Shown: piece by piece, positions 1 through 6,580 of the stretch
Position numbering within the stretch: position 1 is the first letter of the stretch
How the letters are laid out: every line of letters begins with the position of its first letter
Assembly (NCBI GenBank): GCA_030692055.1
Contig: JAUYCY010000012.1
Span: forward strand, 1-38,127
Length of the DNA: 38,127 nt
Reading direction: 5' to 3'
Source: Candidatus Omnitrophota bacterium
Lineage (GTDB): Bacteria > Omnitrophota > Koll11 > Duberdicusellales > 4484-171
Notes under the pieces: generated by a model
What the model saw: the letters and a program-made list of their open reading frames with translations, nothing else
Told to the model about the DNA's origin: nothing
Database searches by the model: none
Program-made: the position numbers and the translations under genes

Positions 1-140
1 CTCCGCGGCAAGCCGCGGAGTATGTTCTATGCTAATATTATCACTGGTTCATTCATTGCCTTGGAATGAGGTCAACTACGTTTACGATTTCGGCTTCATC
101 CCCGTGGCAAGCCACGGGGTATTCGCCGAGAGAGAATAAA
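1..140 (+). repeat. Repeat family A, copy 1 (two-hairpin element)
   Basis: The element opens with the perfect inverted repeat CTCCGCGGCAAGCCGCGGAG (1-20) and carries a second one, CCCCGTGGCAAGCCACGGGG (100-119), near its other end. It closes with GAGAGAGAATAAA at 140. The same element recurs at 28638-28776 with about two small differences, and in part, inverted, at 37975-38069. The window begins exactly at the repeat boundary, as expected if an assembly broke there. The remaining bases up to 208 hold no recognisable gene. Confidence 0.9.
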
Positions 141-208
141 GTGCTGCTCGAAGGGCAGATTTTGCTAATGCAAAGTCTGGGTTAATTTAAATTTATACTT
201 TGCCGCAA

Positions 209-1186
209 TTATTGATTAATAACTGCGGTGGCGATAAATTTATCAATAAGCTCAAGCATTTGGATTTTAGTGTTTGTGCGAGAAACACTTACTCGCAGGG
301 GCTTGGTTTTTGAAAAACCACGGGTATACCAGATATAGAATTTGCGAAAGTTTGTGATTCCAGATTTTTCTCCGTAAAAATCGATACATAAATCAAGATG
401 CCGCTTCATGGTTGCCAGAACTTCCTTCGCGCTTGGCCTAGCTAGGATTTTCCCTGTAGCTAAGAATTCTTCGATTTCCTTAAATATCCAGGGATTGCCT
501 AAAGCTCCCCGGGCTACCATGATTGCATCGCAGCCGGTTTCTTCAAACATCTTTTTAGCTAAACTCGCTGACCAGATATTGCCGCTAGCGATAACGGGAA
601 TACCGAGAGCTTCTTTTACTTTTTTTATAGCGCAATAATCAACCTCGCCCTGATAGCCTTGCACCCTGGTTCTACCGTGCATACAAATAGCCCTAACGCC
701 TGAATCTTGGGCATGCTTTGCTATGTTGACGGCGTTTTTTGCATTTTCCCAGCCAAGCCGTAATTTAACCGACACCGGTAATTTTACTTCTTTAACAATC
801 GCTGCCAGAAGTATTTGCAGTTTTTTGGGCTCTTTAAGCAAGGCTGCTCCTTTACCCTGCTTGGTTATTTTCTTATAAGGACAAGCGGCATTAAAATCTA
901 AAATATCGTACTTATAATCTTTTATTTTTTCTATTGCTTTTAATATGTAGTAAATTTCATTTCCTAAAAGTTGCACGCCCAGCGGCCGGTCATGGCTATT
1001 ACTTGTCATCATTGTAAGAGTTTTTTTACTACGATAGCTCAAAGAGCGCGCACATATCATTTCTAAGAAAGCAAGTTTACACCCCGCTTCTCTGTTAATT
1101 ATGCGAAAGGGCAAAGAACTTATTCCTGATAAAGGCGCAAGCATTATGCGGGGAAATGGAAGGTGGTTTACGGGATTAGATCTCAT
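209..1186 (-). CDS. dus: tRNA-dihydrouridine synthase (Dus family)
   Basis: This flavin enzyme reduces uridines in the D-loop of tRNA to dihydrouridine. The 325-residue length is normal for bacterial Dus. The N-terminal FMN barrel starts with MLAPLSGISSLPFR (about 15-28). The catalytic Cys is C102 in DFNAACPYKKITKQGKGAALL, the usual NxxCP-xxK-xxxxGxGxxLL signature. VKLRLGW (140-146), MHGRTRxQGYxGxVDY and SGNIWS follow as in the family. The C-terminal helical tRNA-binding part is present. The ATG lies inside the last codons of the upstream maf gene (11-bp overlap), so the two are probably co-transcribed and translationally coupled. It is closest to the DusB/NifR3-type bacterial enzymes, but which uridine it modifies cannot be read from the sequence. 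Confidence 0.95.
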   Translation of the reverse strand: MRSNPVNHLPFPRIMLAPLSGISSLPFRIINREAGCKLAFLEMICARSLSYRSKKTLTMMTSNSHDRPLGVQLLGNEIYYILKAIEKIKDYKYDILDFNAACPYKKITKQGKGAALLKEPKKLQILLAAIVKEVKLPVSVKLRLGWENAKNAVNIAKHAQDSGVRAICMHGRTRVQGYQGEVDYCAIKKVKEALGIPVIASGNIWSASLAKKMFEETGCDAIMVARGALGNPWIFKEIEEFLATGKILARPSAKEVLATMKRHLDLCIDFYGEKSGITNFRKFYIWYTRGFSKTKPLRVSVSRTNTKIQMLELIDKFIATAVINQ

Positions 1187-1760
1187 TAAAAATGTCTATC
1201 TTTAATTTAACGAGGATTTTTGCTAACTTTGCTAAAGGCAGGCCTACAACATTATAAAAACAGCCTTCAATGCGTTCGACCAGCAGCGCTCCCGGGCCTT
1301 GGATGTCGAAACTACCGGCTTTGTCAAAAGGTAAATACTTACGGCAATAATTTTTAATCTTGCGGCTGGACAAAAAAGACATATATACTTTAGTCCTATC
1401 CCAAGCGGTATATCTCTTATTGGATTCAATATCGATTATTGCAACACCGGTATATACCAAGTGTGGTTTCTGCGAAAGCAGCTTAATAATTCTTTGCGCG
1501 TCTTGCAAATTTTTAGGTTTTCCGATCAATTTACCTTGGGCTAGCACGACCGTATCTGCTGCTATCACTACACCATTATGATATTTTTTTGCTGCTGCCA
1601 TAGCCTTGGCTAATGCATTTTCTATAACCAGAACGCTTACGCCTCTCTTTAAAGACCGACTTTCCTTTACGTGTGTAGTGGTTACAGTAAATTTTAGGCC
1701 AATTCTTTCAAGCAGTATCTTACGCGCCTTTGATTTAGATGCTAAGATTATCCTTCTCAT
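1176..1760 (-). CDS. maf: Maf-family nucleoside triphosphate pyrophosphatase
   Basis: Maf proteins hydrolyse non-canonical or modified NTPs, and in the YhdE group dTTP and UTP, to the monophosphate and pyrophosphate. The 194 residues match the family. The N-terminal ASKSKARKILL (7-17) is the phosphate-binding S-x-x-R element, AADTVV holds the metal and catalytic Asp (D69), and GKP (80-82) follows. The C-terminal DKAGSFDIQGPGALLVERIEG then FYNVVGLPL is typical of the YhdE subgroup. It overlaps the start of dus by 11 bp. A small secreted-protein gene ends 52 bp upstream. Confidence 0.94.
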   Translation of the reverse strand: MRRIILASKSKARKILLERIGLKFTVTTTHVKESRSLKRGVSVLVIENALAKAMAAAKKYHNGVVIAADTVVLAQGKLIGKPKNLQDAQRIIKLLSQKPHLVYTGVAIIDIESNKRYTAWDRTKVYMSFLSSRKIKNYCRKYLPFDKAGSFDIQGPGALLVERIEGCFYNVVGLPLAKLAKILVKLKIDIFNEI

Positions 1761-1812
1761 TTATAACTGATAGCCACCAATCATTACTTTGTCCGTATAT
1801 ATACCCTGTATT

Positions 1813-2073
1813 TTATTCGCTCTGGTTTTCCTTGTATATGTCCTTTATTTCCTTATCCTTCACAATATAGACAATAACATCATCTCTTTCTATGGTTGTT
1901 GTGTCAGGAAAACGAAAAAACTCTGTATCACCGCTCCTGTAGTAGCTGGCGAGGTCATCGACAGTAAAACCAAGATTTTTAAGCACTTGCGGTATATCCG
2001 AAGGCTTATTATCGGCTTGTGCGCCTAAACAAAATAAAAACAGAACAATTATCAGCAACAGCTTTATTTTCAT
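1813..2073 (-). CDS. Small secreted protein, paralogue of the 2305-2568 protein
   Basis: An 86-residue protein of unknown function with a clear Sec signal peptide (MKIKLLLIIVLFLFCLGAQA, then DNKPS). The mature part reads DIPQVLKNLGFTVDDLASYY, then FFRF and VIVYIVKDKEIK. The same spaced pattern (DIPQ-L-LGFT-D-L, FF-F, IVxDxxIK) occurs in the neighbour at 2305-2568, so the two are paralogues. The start was set at the ATG at 2073, 5 bases after a strong GAAGGAGG. A longer reading from a TTG at 2088 would run through that ribosome-binding site. A structured repeat lies directly upstream. No known domain is recognised. Confidence 0.8.
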   Translation of the reverse strand: MKIKLLLIIVLFLFCLGAQADNKPSDIPQVLKNLGFTVDDLASYYRSGDTEFFRFPDTTTIERDDVIVYIVKDKEIKDIYKENQSE

Positions 2074-2082
2074 GTTTACCTC

Positions 2083-2276
2083 CTTCAATGAGACTGTAAT
2101 TTTTCAAGCCTTTCCGGCGAAGAAAAATTACATAGTCGAATTGATACTGAGAACGCGATGAATAAGAGCGTCCGAAGTATGTTTCTCAATAATAAATGCA
2201 CAACTTATGCCTGCCAGCCTGCAGTCCAGCAGGACGCCCTGTTGGGCAGGCAGGGAGCATACTTGCGAACATAAGT
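2083..2276 (+). repeat. Repeat family B, divergent copy 3, plus nested palindrome
   Basis: The block begins at the ribosome-binding site of the minus-strand gene ending at 2073, with AATGAGAC. An 11-bp stem follows (TGTAATTTTTC 2095-2105 with GAAAAATTACA 2122-2132), then the linker GTCGAATT. A second two-tier hairpin has outer arms ATACT 2144-2148 and AGTAT 2176-2180, and inner ACGC and GCGT. The layout matches the copies at 31302 and 35880, but the outer stem differs. A further nested inverted repeat fills 2203-2276: ACTTATG/CATAAGT enclosing CCTGCC/GGCAGG and a CCAGCAGG/CCTGTTGG core. Confidence 0.6.
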
Positions 2277-2304
2277 CGTCTGTCGGAATTTGACCTCCTT
2301 ACAT

Positions 2305-2568
2305 CTATTTTTCCGAGAATTTTGCCGTGTCCCCTTCGGTCTTTTGCTTTATTTTTCCGTCCTCAACTATGAAAGTTATAGTATCTCCGCGTTCTTTATC
2401 GAACCAAAAGGTAAAAAACTCTTCAAAACCTTCTTTGTCATGGCTTATAAGAACATCTTCTGTAAAACCGAGCTCCCCAAGCTCTTGGGGGATATCAGTA
2501 GCTAGAACCGGGATAGCCGATAATAGCGAAGAAACTATCCATACAAGTATTAATTGTCTTTTATTCAT
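2305..2568 (-). CDS. Small secreted protein, paralogue of the 1813-2073 protein
   Basis: An 87-residue protein with a Sec signal peptide ending near VLA (residue 23). The mature domain reads DIPQELGELGFTEDVLISHD, then EEFFTFWFD and ITFIVEDGKIKQ, matching the paralogue 230 bp downstream over about 60 residues. Its ATG overlaps the stop codon of the upstream secreted protein in an ATGA, with AGGAA placed for initiation, so it is translationally coupled to that gene. The signal peptide resembles its upstream neighbour's (MNKRQLI versus MNKKQLI), which suggests shared ancestry or gene conversion at the 5' ends. Function unknown. Confidence 0.8.
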   Translation of the reverse strand: MNKRQLILVWIVSSLLSAIPVLATDIPQELGELGFTEDVLISHDKEGFEEFFTFWFDKERGDTITFIVEDGKIKQKTEGDTAKFSEK

Positions 2569-3287
2569 TTGATTTCCTGATACTCAATGGAATTATTTAT
2601 ACCGGCAACATATTTTTCTCTTTCTTCTTTTGTAAGATGCGCGGTATCTTTGTCGTTTGCTTTATATGTCATCCAAATAAACTTGGGGAATCCCTTAAAG
2701 TTTGCGTTGGCATTTACAAGCTTATAGTTTTTGAACTCGTATATATTGTAAGTAAAATAGTTGTGTTTCTTCTTTTTATAAAGATCAGTAATAACAACTT
2801 CGTATTTACCGTCTTTGTTTAAATCAACGAAATCCTCAAGCCCAGCACTCATTGTATCATAGCTAATTCTTTGATATGTTTTTTTGTTCACCTTTAAAAA
2901 TATATCTACTCTGTCACGAAACCCCTCTAAGTCAGTCCCTTTGTAGTTATAAAATACCATGAAATCCTTTAGGCCGTTATTATCTAAATCAGCCCAGTAA
3001 ACAGCATAGGGAACAGGCATTTCTTTTTCTTTAATCTTAGCTAAAACTAAATTGCCTTGCTTTAGAATGAAATCAAAAGCATTGGGCCTTTCTTTTAATT
3101 TTACGCTTACGTCGCCGTCTTTAGATTTATATTCGGCCTTATTAATATCTACCAGCGCTTTTACTTGTAAATGCTTAGGGATGCCGTCTTTAAATTTATG
3201 GGGTGGGTAATTCTTAAGGTAAGCAAAGGCCGGAGTGCATATTAAAAACAATACTGAAAAGACAATTATTAATTGTTTTTTATTCAT
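2565..3287 (-). CDS. Secreted protein with FG-GAP/VCBS-like Ca-binding loops
   Basis: A 240-residue exported protein of unknown function. Residues 1-22 form a Sec signal peptide (MNKKQLIIVFSVLFLICTPAFA). Two DxDxxGxxD-like loops, WADLDNNGLKDFMVFYN and VDLNKDGKYEVVITDLY, are spaced as in FG-GAP/VCBS beta-propeller blades, where such loops bind calcium. Only about two blades are visible, so it is not a full propeller. A strong GGAGG precedes the ATG. It lies 20 bp after the sirtuin gene and overlaps the following small secreted-protein gene by 4 bp, giving an operon of DUF6941-like protein, sirtuin, this protein and the small protein. Function is not inferable beyond an extracytoplasmic location. 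Confidence 0.75.
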   Translation of the reverse strand: MNKKQLIIVFSVLFLICTPAFAYLKNYPPHKFKDGIPKHLQVKALVDINKAEYKSKDGDVSVKLKERPNAFDFILKQGNLVLAKIKEKEMPVPYAVYWADLDNNGLKDFMVFYNYKGTDLEGFRDRVDIFLKVNKKTYQRISYDTMSAGLEDFVDLNKDGKYEVVITDLYKKKKHNYFTYNIYEFKNYKLVNANANFKGFPKFIWMTYKANDKDTAHLTKEEREKYVAGINNSIEYQEIK

Positions 3288-3307
3288 TATCGCACCTCCT
3301 TTTTTCT

Positions 3308-4087
3308 TTATTTGTTATTGCCCAGATATTCTTTAAGGATTGCGTCTAATGCCGCTGCCGCGCCCATACATAACTTAATATCCACCACCTCCGACACCTC
3401 AGTGTCTGCGGGGTTTATCTCAACGGTTGGTTTTCCTTCGGACTTCGCATCTAGAATCGGCTTCTGAATATAACTAAATACACTAGTTGTGCCTACTGAA
3501 AAATAGATATCGAAACCTCGACAGAGTTCGCGTAACAAAACCTGCATCTTATCATAAGGCAAAATCTCGCCAAAGAAAACCACGCCCGGCCTGGCTATAC
3601 GCCCGCATTTTGGACATATGGGCGGTATTTTTATCTCACTGTAATTTTTAATTATACTACGCCACTGGCAATTTGTGCAGAGCAATTTATGTATATCGCC
3701 GTGGATATCAATTATATTGCGTGAGCCGGCAGCGTGGTGGAAGCCGTCAATATTTTGAGTAAGTACCCATACGCGCTCAAAATATTTTTCTATCTCGGCG
3801 ATAACTTCATGGCCGCGGTTAAATTTAGCTTTGCGGCAGTTCTTTTCGATTTGCGAAAGATACTTCCAGGTAAGCGCCGGCTGTCTCTCTAAGGTTTTTC
3901 CCGCCAGAACTGTTTCTATGGGAATACCTTCTTCGGTAATATTGGCGTTATACAATCCGCCAATGCCACGATAAGTAGGCAAACCTGAATCCGCAGAAAT
4001 CCCGGCCCCAGTAATAAAAAGAATACTTTTACATTTTCGTAGCAACGCAACAACCTGCGCTATTTTTGAATCTTGCTTAGTTTCCAT
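3308..4087 (-). CDS. Sir2-family NAD-dependent protein deacylase
   Basis: Sirtuins remove acyl groups from lysines using NAD+. All core motifs are present: GAGIS (27-31) with ADSGLPTYRG for NAD binding, TQNID (110-114), the catalytic His H129 in DIHGD, four zinc-ligand cysteines (C137, C140, C158, C161), and RPGVVFFGE just after the zinc ribbon. The 259 residues are normal for a single-domain bacterial sirtuin. The Tyr-x-x-Arg pair that marks the desuccinylase class is not seen: the corresponding segment reads TWKYLSQIEKN. A deacetylase or another acyl preference is therefore more likely. It sits 29 bp after a DUF6941-like gene and 20 bp before a secreted protein gene. Nothing nearby resembles a Sir2-based phage-defence system. 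Confidence 0.93.
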   Translation of the reverse strand: METKQDSKIAQVVALLRKCKSILFITGAGISADSGLPTYRGIGGLYNANITEEGIPIETVLAGKTLERQPALTWKYLSQIEKNCRKAKFNRGHEVIAEIEKYFERVWVLTQNIDGFHHAAGSRNIIDIHGDIHKLLCTNCQWRSIIKNYSEIKIPPICPKCGRIARPGVVFFGEILPYDKMQVLLRELCRGFDIYFSVGTTSVFSYIQKPILDAKSEGKPTVEINPADTEVSEVVDIKLCMGAAAALDAILKEYLGNNK

Positions 4088-4116
4088 GCCTGTTTATACT
4101 GCGGGGATAATTATAG

Positions 4117-4518
4117 CTACGTTTCCTTTCGCTGCTCTTTTACAAAAAGCGGTAAAGTTGCCTCATGCCTTCCATCAATTGCCAAATCTATCGAATGTTC
4201 ACCAAGCCTCTCAAGCTTTAATCCCTGTATATTTAGGATTAAATTCGCGGAGTCGGAACTTTGTTCATCGGGAAAGTTAATCATTATAGAGCCTTGCGCC
4301 GGAGGGATAATATTTTTTCCGTCGGCATCCACGAAATTTACCACAATCTTATGCTCCCCTCTTTCAATTTTATCAAATCTAAGCCGCAGGGCAATAGCGC
4401 ATTGCGGATGGATTACCGGTAAAGTCCTGACCCAAATTGCGTCAAAGGCACCGAGCATATTAAGTTTACCGATATCAGAGGTAGCTGCGTCACATAAAGA
4501 AAATACTTCCACTCGCAT
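4117..4518 (-). CDS. DUF6941-like protein
   Basis: A 133-residue cytoplasmic-looking protein without signal peptide or membrane segment. The opening MRVEVFSLCDAATSDIGKLNMLGAFDAIW and the following HPQCAIALRLRF match my recollection of DUF6941, a family of unknown function common in Planctomycetes-Verrucomicrobia relatives. Secondary structure looks all-beta. AGGAGATATAACG places the ribosome-binding site well for the ATG at 4518. It is the first gene of the short operon that continues with the sirtuin. The assignment rests on pattern memory, not a search. Confidence 0.7.
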   Translation of the reverse strand: MRVEVFSLCDAATSDIGKLNMLGAFDAIWVRTLPVIHPQCAIALRLRFDKIERGEHKIVVNFVDADGKNIIPPAQGSIMINFPDEQSSDSANLILNIQGLKLERLGEHSIDLAIDGRHEATLPLFVKEQRKET

Positions 4519-4589
4519 CGTTATATCTCCTTTTACTTTTGCTATTAAAACTTAAAACCGTTACTGTTTTACTTAAAGTGAACTACCTC

Positions 4590-4691
4590 GCAGCAAGCCC
4601 TCAGCTTCGCCGCGAGGCGAGCTGGCAAGGTATCAATACAAAAATAACCTAAAGCCGCAGCAAGCCCTCGGCTTCGCCGCGAGGCGAGCTG
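4590..4691 (+). repeat. 35-bp direct repeat pair
   Basis: A 35-bp unit starting GCAGCAAGCCCTC and ending GAGGCGAGCTG occurs at 4590-4624 and 4657-4691 with one mismatch, 32 bp apart. Each unit is itself palindromic (CTTCGCCGCGAGGCG). Immediately after, at 4700-4725, is another short palindrome, TTTTCCGCCGAAGGCGGA. Its TTTTCCGCC-type core recurs near 29817, 31441, 35278, 36037 and 37919. No gene is visible between 4519 and 4949. Confidence 0.8.
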
Positions 4692-4750
4692 CGGGGAATT
4701 TTCCGCCGAAGGCGGATCCGCCTTATTTTTTAAGGTGGCGGAGGCCCCTA

Positions 4751-4880
4751 TAACCCCACACCCAGCTTTTTATTGAGGTATTTTTACCTTGCTGGGTGTG
4801 GGGTTAATTCGGCTACCCAACAGGGTGTCCCGTTGGACTACCACCTCACGCTGCGCCTGCCCAACAGGGCGTCCTGTTGG
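4751..4880 (-). repeat. Repeat family B, copy 4 (16-bp perfect stem), plus extra hairpin
   Basis: Read on the minus strand: hairpin CCAACGGG...CCTGTTGG (4817-4836), then the linker GTAGCCGAATTAACCCC, identical over 17 bases to the copy at 31302. A 16-bp perfect stem follows (arms 4751-4766 and 4791-4806) with a small inner hairpin AGGTA/TACCT. The stem sequence differs from the other family members, yet both arms match each other. A separate perfect hairpin, CCAACAGGGCGTCCTGTTGG, lies at 4861-4880. Confidence 0.75.
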
Positions 4881-4949
4881 AGTGCGGCTTGCGCGTTCGG
4901 TGAAGCCTCATTAAAAAGCAACCCTTATTTTATAATTGCTTGGTGCGGG

Positions 4950-6104
4950 CTAATCAGAAACGCGCTCTATTTCAATTGCCTCGCTAATCGCAAGAGGAAA
5001 CCGCGTGAGCTTGGTTTGCGAACGTATTTGCAATGCCCAACCTTTCTCAAGAGAGCCAAACTCTTTTGCGTTTGCCAAACCATATTCTTCTGCTACATGC
5101 GAGATATTGTTGAAACAGAAAAAAGCATCCTTTTCAGAAATACCGAAAGTAGGGTCAACTATTTGCCACCCGTATTTGGGTAAATAAATCTCTGCCCAGG
5201 CATGGCCAATTTCCTCGAAATATTTTTTAGTATCTTCTTGCGGCATAAATGCTATTCCTCTGGCGACACGCGCGGGAATGCCGGCTGCCCGGCAAAGAGC
5301 GACATAGAGTTTGGCAATATCATAGCAAATACCTTTTCCGTCCTGAAGCGTATCCGTAGGCTTACGAGGTTCATATCCGCTATCTCCTATAACTTTTCTG
5401 GCAAGCTCACGATCATATCGTATATACCCTGTCACGAAATCGTAAAGTGCTTTAGCTTTTTCGTAAGGATTTTTAAGAGAACCGGTTACTGACTGCATTT
5501 TTTCCTGGATGAGGGGATTTTGTATATTTATATCCTTCTCGCTAGCAAGATATTGCTCTAAGGATTTATCGAGGGGAGGGTATTGGTCAGGAATCAAAGA
5601 CGGCTCAATTGTAAAAGGCTCTGCTTCGAACTCAACCGTATAGCTTACGCCTATAATAGCCTGAGTTGCGCTTTTAAGAAATTCAAAATAAAAAATAGGG
5701 ATATCGCTGCCGTAATCATCTTTGATGAAAGCGTTGGTTTTAGGAAAAACAACCGTATCTGTTATCTTTTGACGCAGCGCTTGCTCTTGAGGTAAAGGCA
5801 TACAGAACTTTAAATAGTGCGTATCACTCACAGCTTTTAAATAAAATTTTTTAGTGACTTGATAAATAATGGTTTTCTTTACTTTCTCTTGGGAAGTTCC
5901 CTGGGTTGCTTTAATCTCAGCTACCTCATCAAAATAATAGGTAACACCAACTCCGGTGATATTTAGCTTTACGAAGGTGTTGGTTTTCTCAACTATCTTT
6001 CCTTCCACGGTTTTACCGTTTTTGAGTTTGATGGTTTCGCAAAAAATAGGCGTGCAGCAAAAGAAAAACAATATTGATAGGGCTATAATTAATTTCTTAT
6101 TCAT
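4950..6104 (-). CDS. Secreted transglutaminase-like cysteine protease/transferase
   Basis: A 384-residue exported protein. Residues 1-22 form a signal peptide. Residues 23-66 (IKLKNGKTVEGKIVEKTNTFVKL...VAEI) form a small beta-barrel-like segment often found in front of such domains. The C-terminal transglutaminase-like domain (about 205-330) has a full catalytic triad: C260 in GKGICYDIA, H301 in GHAWAEIY and D317 in VDPTFG. The helix after Cys (LYVALCRAAGIPARVARG) is typical. Family members act as peptidases, amidases or crosslinkers in the envelope; the substrate is unknown. It has its own probable promoter 23 bp upstream, with an extended -10 TGGTATAAT. Confidence 0.88.
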   Translation of the reverse strand: MNKKLIIALSILFFFCCTPIFCETIKLKNGKTVEGKIVEKTNTFVKLNITGVGVTYYFDEVAEIKATQGTSQEKVKKTIIYQVTKKFYLKAVSDTHYLKFCMPLPQEQALRQKITDTVVFPKTNAFIKDDYGSDIPIFYFEFLKSATQAIIGVSYTVEFEAEPFTIEPSLIPDQYPPLDKSLEQYLASEKDINIQNPLIQEKMQSVTGSLKNPYEKAKALYDFVTGYIRYDRELARKVIGDSGYEPRKPTDTLQDGKGICYDIAKLYVALCRAAGIPARVARGIAFMPQEDTKKYFEEIGHAWAEIYLPKYGWQIVDPTFGISEKDAFFCFNNISHVAEEYGLANAKEFGSLEKGWALQIRSQTKLTRFPLAISEAIEIERVSD

Positions 6105-6126
6105 ACCTAAGCCTATAGCTTTCCTG

Positions 6127-6135
6127 ATTATACCA
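6127..6135 (-). promoter_or_regulatory. Predicted extended -10 promoter of the transglutaminase-like gene
   Basis: The minus strand reads AAGTGGTATAATCAGG, a perfect TATAAT with the TGn extension. It lies about 23 bp before the start codon and would give a leader of about 16 nt. No good -35 box is seen, which is usual for extended -10 promoters. The same TGGTATAAT occurs at 6367-6375, and a TGGTAGAAT at 37672-37680. Confidence 0.55.
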
Positions 6136-6189
6136 CTTGCTTTAAAAAATTATAAGTAATTTAGTGTGATAATTCTTAGGGGAATAAAA

Positions 6190-6342
6190 TTATTTTGGGA
6201 CGGCTACTTTAGAGGAACTTTTCGCAGCATATGCGCGCTGGTGGATATGACAGAAAATTTCTGAATTATAAATACTCAAAATATTCTTACAACCGGTATA
6301 CCTACATACCCTACCTTTCTTATTTACTTTGACTTTCTTCAT
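6190..6342 (-). CDS. 50-residue zinc-finger-like small protein
   Basis: This short gene encodes a basic protein with the spaced ligand set C13-x4-C18-x12-C31-x2-H34 and the core NILSIYN between the two pairs. That pattern resembles the short C-x-x-C...LSxYN...C-x-x-H zinc knuckle seen in many small bacterial proteins and at the ends of regulators. The N-terminal MKKVKVNKKGR and the Lys/Ser-rich tail would suit nucleic-acid binding (inference). An extended -10 promoter (TGGTATAAT) lies 25 bp upstream and GAGGT precedes the ATG at 6342. The stop is TAA at 6190. Start, stop, promoter, ribosome-binding site and motif together make chance unlikely. Confidence 0.75.
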   Translation of the reverse strand: MKKVKVNKKGRVCRYTGCKNILSIYNSEIFCHIHQRAYAAKSSSKVAVPK

Positions 6343-6366
6343 TATTTGTTCTTACCTCTTTGGCTA

Positions 6367-6395
6367 ATTATACCACCTCCTTTCAAAAACACAAG
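6367..6395 (-). promoter_or_regulatory. Predicted promoter of the small zinc-finger gene
   Basis: The minus strand carries CTTGTG, a 17-base spacer and TATAAT preceded by TGG, giving an extended -10 element. The predicted leader is about 17 nt. The remaining stretch up to 6580 holds AT-rich sequence and a short palindrome (GTAGGTAGCCTAC near 6447), and no further gene is seen there. Confidence 0.6.
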
Positions 6396-6580
6396 CAGTT
6401 TCGGCAAAAAATTTTTAATTAAAAATTAGTATTTGTTGTTCAGGCGTAGGTAGCCTACCGTTTGGGCAAGAATTATTTTTTGCTCAGGCCGCAGTTTCAT
6501 TGCCTTTGCAGAGCCAACCTATCAACCCAGCCGTGTACTACCGTAGCAAGGCCTTCGGAAACACAGCATACGGGATGAAA

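Noticed and set aside
3308..4518. Sir2 gene as part of a phage-defence system
   Set aside because: It is a compact single-domain sirtuin with a zinc ribbon. No defence-type partner (Argonaute, HerA, SLOG, STAND NTPase) is nearby.
4773..5183. 136-codon plus-strand reading frame
   Set aside because: It runs through repeats and antisense to the transglutaminase-like gene. No ribosome-binding site or domain; the minus-strand gene has a full catalytic triad.
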